From: Aptenodytes patagonicus
Lineage: Eukaryota; Chordata; Aves; Sphenisciformes; Spheniscidae
Length of the DNA stretch: 64,000 bases
Reading direction: 5' to 3'
Assembly: GCF_965638725.1 (NCBI RefSeq)
Contig: NC_134970.1
Location: 1,493,001-1,557,000 of the forward strand
Of the stretch, positions 56,001-64,000 are shown one piece after another (within the stretch, counting starts at the first letter, position 1; every line of letters starts with the position of its first letter). The notes under the pieces were generated by a model that was given only the letters and a program-made list of their open reading frames with translations, was not told the DNA's origin and did no database searches. The position numbers and the translations under genes are program-made.

Positions 56001-59000
56001 TTCCCAGTTGTTGGTACAAAATACTAAAGACTCTAGCCTCTTAGAAAGTAGGTGAAATTTTGAAAAGCATTTTTATATGTGAAATACTATGCCTAGTTTT
56101 CCTCTGCAGTTTATTTTAGTCTGCTGTCTGCAAAGGCCCACGTTAGAGGGTGGTGGTGTTATGGCCGTTGTGCACAGAGGTAAATGACTGTGCAAAGTAC
56201 AAGGCAACAGAGCACCAGGCCCTTCCTACGCTTGAGAGCAGAAACGTGCTGGCAAACTCCTTTCATGGAGATGCAGCTTATAAATTGGCAAAAGAACATA
56301 AAGACTTCCCTAAATGGAATACCCTGTCTGTTAGGGCCGTTACCAGAACAGCATGGCAGCGAGGGGTGAGTAAGCATGTGCACATATATGGGAGGGTGTC
56401 AGAAATTATGCTTCTGACCAGAAAAGTTATGTGAGCATATCTTGGTCAAGCCCTTGTGTTGAAGATTATCTACGTGAAAGGGGCTGCTTTAAAAAAAAAA
56501 ACCCAAAACCAAAACACCCCACCCCCCCAACTAAACAAAACAACAACAAAAAAACCCCCATAGCCGCTATCATCAGGTGGTGGTTGGTTTTCCTCTCTTC
56601 TGCAGTGTCTCTGGTGACACTGTTTGAACACCACCTGGGGATCCTTGCACTGTGCCTTGCTAGAGAGCCCAGAGGCACCTACTGAAAGCCAGGCAGAGGA
56701 GAGGATTTAGGGCTAAGATGTTCAAAATACACTGTCTTGCAAATACCATATTTGAATCCTCTGTAGCCCTCATCTTCAGAAAGTCTGATTACCTGAGACC
56801 TGAAAGTCTGAGGTTACCTGAACGGGCAGCTCCAAAAGCTTTTTCAAACTCTTCTGCATTTCTCTACTGCTGTCACTTTAACGTACTTACACAGCACTTA
56901 ACTGTTTTTGGCTGACAGCTGTAGTGTTTTGGTTTTCCTGTGATCGGTGAATTCTTTGATAAGCCTTCCCTTAGTCATTTTAACTAGCTGGTTAAAGCAG
57001 TAATAATAAATGCTGTTTCTGGAAGGCTTCCAGTTTGCCCAGACACAATCTTTGCACTAGAAAAATGGGTCCATGTAGTAGTAGTAGTAATGCGCTGGAA
57101 ATGGCAAAGATCTTAAACTCTGCAGAGCTGCAAGGTACCTCCAAAAGTCAGGCTCAACTTCAGAGGTCAGGAAGGGAAGAAAATATATTAAGGTAGCAAT
57201 TTTCTTCTTAAAGAAGAGAACAGCTTGAAACTAATTACTCTTAATAATCATAACTGAGACTTGCTTAGCTTCCTTCATCTGGCAGCATTTTTGAATCAAC
57301 TAAGCAAGTTTTACAACAGATGGGGGATTTAAGGTACAGACCTGTGGTAGGAAGGTGTCTCTAACCTAGAAGTAAAATTGTGGGAGGGGGAAGGAACCAA
57401 ATGCTTTATCCCTTCAGTTTAACTACACCCTATCCTCCTGTGGAGTATTTGCTTGCTCCATCAAACCAGAAGCACCCACAAACACGAGCAGCATCTCAAA
57501 AATGACTCTCTGTCTGTTTCAAGAATCACTACCAGATCATTCAAGTGTATGCAATCACATTTCTTTGAGACCCAAAATATTGGAAAGGATTAAAAAAACC
57601 TCAGCAACAAGCATTTGGCATCTCACCTGGGCCTGGAAACGAGCAACCAACCATCAGTTTCCACGGCACAGCATTATTGTACAGGACCTGTCTGTACCTC
57701 CCTTTGCCAGCACCTCCCAGAGAAGCCCCTTGCCCCCCGTCTGCCCCCCTCCGCGCAGCTCCCAGGGGATCCCCTCCAAGCAGGCAGCATCTGCCTTGTT
57801 TGCCCCGTTGGCTCCAGTGCCAGCGGCGAGTTAATTTTTAGTCCAAATAAAGGCTGAATGCGAGAGGCAGCAGCAAAGTCTGTCTTCTGTAGCAGAGATA
57901 GCGAGAAGCAAAGTGCACCCACCTGTTTCTAAGCTGAGGTTTCATGGCTACTTCCTGCAGAGTGTGTCAGGGTGTTTTTTTCCTGCTCATATTATATTTG
58001 AAGAAGCAAGCGCAGGCGGAAGCTTCTAACCGCAGTACATCTAATACAAGTTTTTTACACCATCTCACCCAATCACTTTTCTGCCCCAACAGAACTTTCA
58101 AACTACTCTTTTAATGGCACAATGAACTGTAAACTTATATTTCATTTAATAATCCTATATAAAAAAACTTCATGTGTTACATAAAATGCATCACCTCAAT
58201 TTTACCTCCTGAGAGCAAAAAAATGGGCCCTGGTTTTCAGCGCTGCCTGGAGGATTTTGTTTGAGCTGTGGGGAAATAGCTTGATGCAGGGCCACGATTC
58301 AGCAGAGCCCCTAAGGCTAAGCAGGTGTGCCAGAGCATCGTGGTATTGGGTCCCCTGACCTGTGTTTGGGGCCCAGAATACGTCCCCGAAAGGAACCGGG
58401 GCGGAGGATGTCCCCACGGGTCCTAGCGAGGAACAGACTGGGTGGCTGGGAGCTCGGCAGGAAGGCTGTGTGCACTGGGTGGGTTTTTTTTTTAGCCGTT
58501 GTGTTCCAGATTAAGAAACAGTCTGTCTTTTCTCCCATCTAATGTGGTGTTCACTGGCGCTTGGATGCACCAGTTTGGTGCATCTAAAATTTTTATTTTT
58601 TGGGGAAAAAAAAAAAAAAACTGGTTCAAAATATTTGAAACTCTTCTTGACTAGGAAAGAAAATTTGGTGGAAGATGGTTGTTTGGGTTCATTCAGTTTT
58701 TTTCCCCACTTGTACACTTCTGTTTGCTTTTTATTTAAGAAAAAGTGGGAAAGGCAAGTATTAAAAAAACAAACAAACAAAACCTTACAGAAGAAAAGTG
58801 TTTTACACTTCCTGTTGATCTGAAAGTAAAGTACATTTTGTAACAGTCTTTCGGGGGACAAAAGGGGAAAAACTTCAAGCAAAGTAGCCCCCTAACTTCT
58901 CAGTTTGTGTTCAACCGTCCCTAAGAAGAAAGGTGACAGCAAGGAGAGAGGCAGGGCAAGCAGCTACTTGCAGGTGAACAGTTCTGCATGATGTCTCGTC

Positions 59001-62000
59001 TGCTAGGTGACGGCGTTGCGTTTTAAACCTGTAACATCTCCATGCCTGTAAAGCACTGAAGCCAGGCAGAGCTAGAACTTAGCTCCGGGAAAGAAAGGGA
59101 GACCCGTGGGGTGCTCTTGCTTCTGCACACAAGCCCAGTCCTGCCGAGGCAAGACCTCCCCCCAGCCCAGCAGGAATCGCCTCGTGCAGCTCCCTGGTAC
59201 CTGCCAGGATTTTTCTGATGCTTGCAGCAGCGTGGAGAAAAGCTCCTGCAAAATCACCATCTTCTGCTTGAGCAGCAGCTCGCGGTGTAGGGCCTCCTGC
59301 GGGGAAGGGGAGAACTGGTCAGCGGGGACCCCCAGAGCTGGTGGGGACAGCCCAGCTCCCCCCTCCAGCTCAGGGTCGGGGCTTCCCCCACTTGGGGCGT
59401 TTCAGTCAGGTCTTTGGGTTCAGTGGCTTGTCTGTAGGCTTTCTTGGCCACGTTAAAATTGGGTATGTAACACGTCTTTATTTAATAATAATTATAATCT
59501 AAAAAATATTGTTGTACTGACTGAAGACCTGCTTTCCCTGTGGGTACGTACAATATTTGGTACCTACCTTCAGGTAGTTGGACAGCTGCACCATTTCCTG
59601 AAAGGGAAAGGGCAAAAACAATAGGATTGTTTCAGTTTATAAACACTTTATGAACTGGCTACAAAATCCAAATATTTTAAAATAAAACTGAAGTTAACAG
59701 CCTGGCTCTGGGCGGAGGAGGACAGCCTGCTGGGCTTCGTTTGTTTGGCTTTTCCAGGGAAGTGAAAATGTTTTCTGCAGCAACTTACAGCATCGGAGTT
59801 ATGGCATCTTTGCCATGTAGTGTATTAAATCGGGGCAGTTACTGAATGAGAACAGTAGATATCCATGGGACAGAAGTGCCTTTCTCTCCTATAGGAGCAG
59901 CATCATAATTTTTGAAACTACAGAAATTTAGCAAAAGTCCATATCCTGGTTAGAAATTCTAGGAACTTACTTCTTTTGCAGGAGTTCAAGGCTAGTTATT
60001 ATCTGTGTTTCGCTTACCTTATTTAAAACTGCTATTCCACAACTAAAATAAAAAAGAAAGTGTGTTACTGAGGTGAGTGCGATGCAGGGGTCTGCAGCAA
60101 CCCATGGCTCTGGACACCAGCCGCTCCCCACCAGCCCAAGCAGAGCAAAAGCTTGTGCTGAGGTGAAACTTGTTTGGGCTTGGGCGTCAGAGGCCACTGC
60201 CCTGCGGGTATCTGAATTACAGCCCAGGGAGGAAGGGAGGGGAGGACCGGCTTACTCTGTCTGCTGGCTCGAGTCTTTCACTCCTGCGCTTGGCTTTGTA
60301 AGGGTCTGGGTTCCTGTGAAAGCAAAGTGAAAGGATGTGACAGATTTCCCCCCCCCATCCCGTCCCAGGGGCCATGAAGTTCTTCTGTTTGAGTGTCCAT
60401 CTCAGATGGCATTGCTTCTAGGATGGAGAGCAGTTGTTTAAGCAGCATCCAGTAACACAACTCAATAGGGACCAGAGGCAAAGAAGAGCCTGCTCTCAGA
60501 TAGACAGAGAAGGGGAAGTTAAGTAATCCTACAGACTGGAGTCAGCCCCCAGATAATCTGGGGCACTTACAGGGTAGCCGTAGGGCAGAGCATCTGCTCA
60601 GCAGCACTGGTTGCTAAGCCATGGGCTGGGCTGGTTTATAGCTCCACAGGAAAAAAAATATTCTTAACACCTGCAGTCTGCAGGGAAAACTCAGACTGGG
60701 ACGGTAAAACTTAAATCGCAGGCGTAGGGCTGCTGGCAAGGGAGCTTGGGTTAGAGGGGAGCTACCAGCTTACATCCCAAACTGCTCGATGGAGACTTAG
60801 AGGTGGGAGGGAAACGTCACAGCTGCTGTTATGCTGGAAAACCCAAGCATCCTTCACCTACCTCGGGTGTTCACAGAGGCACCTCGCCTGGGGACAGCTT
60901 CTGCCAAAATGCTGAGGCTGAGCAGGGAGTGTGCAGGGGGGAATGTGGGGCAGCTCCGTGGGTGCTGGAATGAGAGGGCAGCTTGAGTCAGCGTCCTTCC
61001 AAAATGGGCTGTGAGGAATGGAGGGGAAGGGGCTGTGGCTGGGTCAGGCTTTGTCCCTGCAGTGACTGGGTGAAGAGCATCAAGGACATGCCAAGAAACT
61101 ATGGCAAATCCACAAGGATCTGCTGCTTTGGCTGCAGCAGCTCCAGAGCTCTGTGGGGAAGTGGGGAAAAACCTGCTGGTGTCTGGGGGGGTACACCAGA
61201 ACAGGACAAGGAATGCCGCTCTCTGCCCTGAAGTGTCTTGAGATATTTTTGGAAAAGATGAGAACTTTTGGCGGCAGGGAGCTGGGTCCTGGCTTGGGTC
61301 TCTGCTACCATTTGGCTACCTTGGAGCAGAGGTACCTGTTCTGCACTGGCTTCCCCCCAGGGCTGAGGGAGCAGGGTGCTCGCCCACTGTCCCTCTGCCC
61401 CCTGCAGCCTCCCACCCCTTGTTACCTCTGCAAAAGCAAACAGAGGAAGGCACCGTGCATGGGCCATGTACGTGTAAATGCTTGTTCAAGATTCCTGCTG
61501 TCTAGCAGGTGATTAAACCTGGTGAACCAAATGGCAGTGGGAGGTAGGTAATTGCTCTGCATGCTCTCTGGCTGCAAAGGGATCTTGAGGGCATGCCTGT
61601 TTGACTCGTGTTTGACTGTCTCTGCTCATATAGGTTTGTGAAGCCCCCAGGATGAACTCACAACGTACCAGGGGAATTGTTCATTTTGCACGGGATAAAA
61701 GTTTAGAAGGAAATCTGTTTGGCTCTCAGATTGAGGTGTTTTGCATTGCATCTTTCTATAGATTTATTCAAGGCAGTGAGCCCTCTGGGTTGCTGTTAGC
61801 TGTGCAGCACAGGGTAGGTAATGAGTATCAGGGAGTCTCCTAATTCCTGCACCCTTCCTGCTAACAGCGAAGGTGATGGAGGGAAGGCATGTGTTTAGAG
61901 CTCAGTTTTCAAGGGCAAAAATAATTTCTGTAAGTGCAGAACTGCAATCTAGCAGCTAGGATGTGGGGTTGTACTTGGAGGAATGGCAGAAAATCTCTGT

Positions 62001-62552
62001 CTGGTTCAAGGTTAGCAAAGTTCAGGGTTTTGAAAATGGGAGAGGAGCACACTGGGAGGGAGGTGACAGCGTTTATCCGTGCCTGACTGCAGTTCATAAG
62101 GAAATGCACGTTTTTGTCGGTGCATTCTCACTTTTTGTCTGTACTTTGATTTGGATCCCGATGCTGTCGCGATCGGTGGACAGGCTGCCAGTGCTTTAGT
62201 GGGTGCTAGCTGGAGCAGGCAGAGCATTGACCTGCGCTCCGGGGGCTGATGTTACCTGAAGCAGGACGGGTGGTCTCGGTTCCACCCACGAGGAGGGGTC
62301 TGGGGGTATGCGTGCTTCAGGCTTCTGTCCTGGCAGTGTCCTTCCAGCATCGCTCACCAGGTTTCTCCTCCTCAGAAACTCCCTTTGCCGGGGGCTCTGC
62401 GGCGGCTCCTCCGTTCTCCGCCTGAGGCGGCGGCAGGTCGTCACGTTGTTTCGGTGCCGCAGGTTCTCCCGTGTCTCGTGCCGCCGCTCACACTTCTCAT
62501 CGTAGCTCTCGTGCCAGTGCCGTGGCCGTGCCTTCTCGGGCTGGCTGATCAT
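50042..62552 (-). CDS. TRAF3IP3: TRAF3-interacting JNK-activating modulator (T3JAM)
   Basis: TRAF3IP3 is a tail-anchored coiled-coil adaptor that binds TRAF3 and acts in JNK and innate immune signalling. Fifteen coding exons fit with matching phases: 62552-62256, 60964-60862, 60313-60256, 60042-60018, 59597-59568, 59296-59201, 55184-55113, 54846-54706, 53968-53831, 53578-53443, 52688-52626, 52546-52487, 51950-51799, 50419-50306 and 50125-50042. They total 522 aa (human 551). Residues 1-99 include SYDEKCERRHETREN and RNNVTTCRRLRRR. Long coiled coils cover about 150-495, with VILQELFSTLLQASEKSW, MEDQKQTYEQKAKEALQ and SEEYRSCLTRLRQCRDEL matching the human protein closely. The last exon gives a C-terminal membrane anchor (about 502-518, IPLLVAVIAMAIATFLA) and a short tail SYRP. 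The ATG at 62552 is the first after an acceptor ending at 62618 and corresponds to the human start MIS. The largest intron is about 4 kb (55185-59200) and holds nothing else that I recognise. Confidence 0.97.
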
Positions 62553-62616
62553 GCTGGGTGCAGCTCTGCTGGTCTGTGACTGCCCTGTCCGCTCTAGGGT
62601 CCTCTGTCCTGATGAA

Positions 62617-64000
62617 ACTGAGGGAAAAGACATGATTTGGGTGAAAACTAATTATTTCTGAGATTAAATGCATGTGAGGTATTGGATGCTGATTCTGAAG
62701 TCCTCATACAATGGATGCAAGCAGTGTTCCTGGAGAAATCTGTCCGTGAACTCATACATGTTGGCTATGTAAAACACACTGTGCTGTTCTTGCTCCTCTG
62801 TTGGACGGTGCTGACCCAGGGGATGCCAGAAACAGAATTTCAAACAATTAACGCAGCCTCATGAAGTTGGCTTTGCTACCAAGTAATGATGCTTCCACTG
62901 CTTCCTCTGGGAGAATTGCTTTCCTGATAAAATAAAATCCCTCTGTTATTCAGACTAATTCTTTGGTGCACGCTCTTGTAGCTCTTTAGCCAACCTAAAG
63001 AAAATGATGAAAATGCAAGAAGAGCAATAGCTGCTATTCCTTCAGTAAACTTCTTTAAATATGCATTTCTTTTGCCAATTTTTTTTGATAGATCCAAATA
63101 TAGTGTGGATATAGCTGTTGTGTGACTTACTCTTCAAGCAGTTGCATTATATTTCTCAGTGTGGCTGTCTCTTTTGTGTGCACAGAGGTCTGGAGCAGTG
63201 AAAGTGTTGTAGGGTGTTTTTCAATGGAGTATCTGGCAAAGTCCCTGCGCACCTACTCTCTGAAGATCCCAGCTACTGAGTCCTGCTTTCTCTTACCTCC
63301 TTTTTGCCCCCTACCTCCCTCCCCAGTTCTCTGGCTCGGATGCTGTGTAACGCTTTGCCCTTTGCTTGTTCGCCTTCACTTGTCCTCCCAAAGCCTTCCT
63401 GGCTGCAGCCCTGGGTCTGTATGTTGCCAAGCTGCAACTTGGTTCCTTCATTGCAAATACACGTATAGTGGTTGATCGTTACGCTTTCAATGGTACCAGT
63501 TTGCTTCAGGCATGAATTCTACCTCTACCTCTGTTTGGGGATTTTGTGGCCCAAACAAGGCAGTGGCCTGGCCGAAGGAGGAGCTCCTCTGTTTCAGCAC
63601 TATTGCACGGTCTACATGCGCACGCAGGGTGTAGATATGAAACCTCCTCCCTCCTGCTGACTTCTTTGCACAGTTGCAAGCCACCGGTGCATTGTTTTTT
63701 ACTGGACTTCGGTCGTATTGAGTGTATTTGGGCCTTCGCCTCTGCATCAGCTAAAAAGAAAGCTGAGCAATAACTAAGCACAACTGCTGCTCCTCTGCCT
63801 TCCTCCCCTTGAGCAAAAGCTGCCTCCTCCTCTCCTGTCCCCTCGCCCCATCAGCAGTGAAGAGGCTCGTCATCCCCGTGCACATCCTGTGAATGTTGCT
63901 CGGAGGGTGCCTGGCCCCAGGGGGCTCAGCCTGGGAGCTGCTGTGTCTGGTGTGGGGCTTTTCTCATGTTTAGTAAATCATGTTAACGTAGGCAGGAGGG
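62617..64000 (-). other. TRAF3IP3 5' region; untranslated exons not fixed
   Basis: The first coding exon begins after the acceptor CCCTCAG at about 62618, so at least one untranslated exon lies to the right. Minus-strand donors GAAGA|GTAAGT (exon end 63131) and AAGGAG|GTAAGA (near 63297) are candidates. G0S2 and HSD11B1, the mammalian neighbours on this side, were not found. There is no CpG island here, consistent with a tissue-restricted promoter. Confidence 0.4.

Noticed and set aside
62876-63097. 73-codon minus-strand frame with a hydrophobic stretch, considered as G0S2 or another small membrane protein
   Set aside because: It does not match G0S2 as I remember it, and no supporting start context or family likeness was seen. 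It may overlap untranslated TRAF3IP3 sequence.

Overview
The window looks like bird nuclear DNA. The signs are vertebrate multi-exon genes with compact introns, CpG-island promoters, very low repeat density, and CR1 LINE pieces with the avian 8-bp 3' end repeat (ATTCTATG). I suspect a gene-dense microchromosome. No virus-like element, CRISPR array, tRNA or rRNA gene was recognised.

Left block (1-35 kb) resembles human 6p21.1. A C6orf132 homologue runs on the minus strand with two 5' coding exons (4521-4636 and 9368-9503) and a CpG-island promoter near 9.0-9.9 kb. Its remaining exons were not found. Next come a small plus-strand gene (15865-16191) in the position of GUCA1ANB, a 5'-truncated CR1 LINE (about 17873-19098, minus), GUCA1A/GCAP1 (+, four coding exons, 19522-23011, 199 aa) and GUCA1B/GCAP2 (-, four coding exons, 34933-30182, 198 aa). 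The two GCAP genes face each other tail to tail with identical intron phases. An unexplained CpG island with a pentamer microsatellite lies between them.

Right block (39-64 kb) resembles human 1q32.2. It holds a CpG-island promoter (39.2-40.2 kb), IRF6 (+, seven coding exons, 43418-47219, 460 aa), the single-exon C1orf74 homologue (+, 48085-48918, 277 aa) and TRAF3IP3/T3JAM (-, fifteen coding exons, 62552-50042, 522 aa). Splice sites and phases close without gaps in all the multi-exon models except the incomplete C6orf132.

Functionally, the GCAP pair are calcium sensors of photoreceptor guanylate cyclase, IRF6 is an epithelial transcription factor, and TRAF3IP3 is a tail-anchored coiled-coil adaptor of TRAF3 signalling. 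No new multi-gene system is evident. The most unusual items are a perfect spacer-free 74-bp palindrome in the C1orf74 promoter, the little-described small gene upstream of GUCA1A, the orphan CpG island, and the join between the two synteny blocks.
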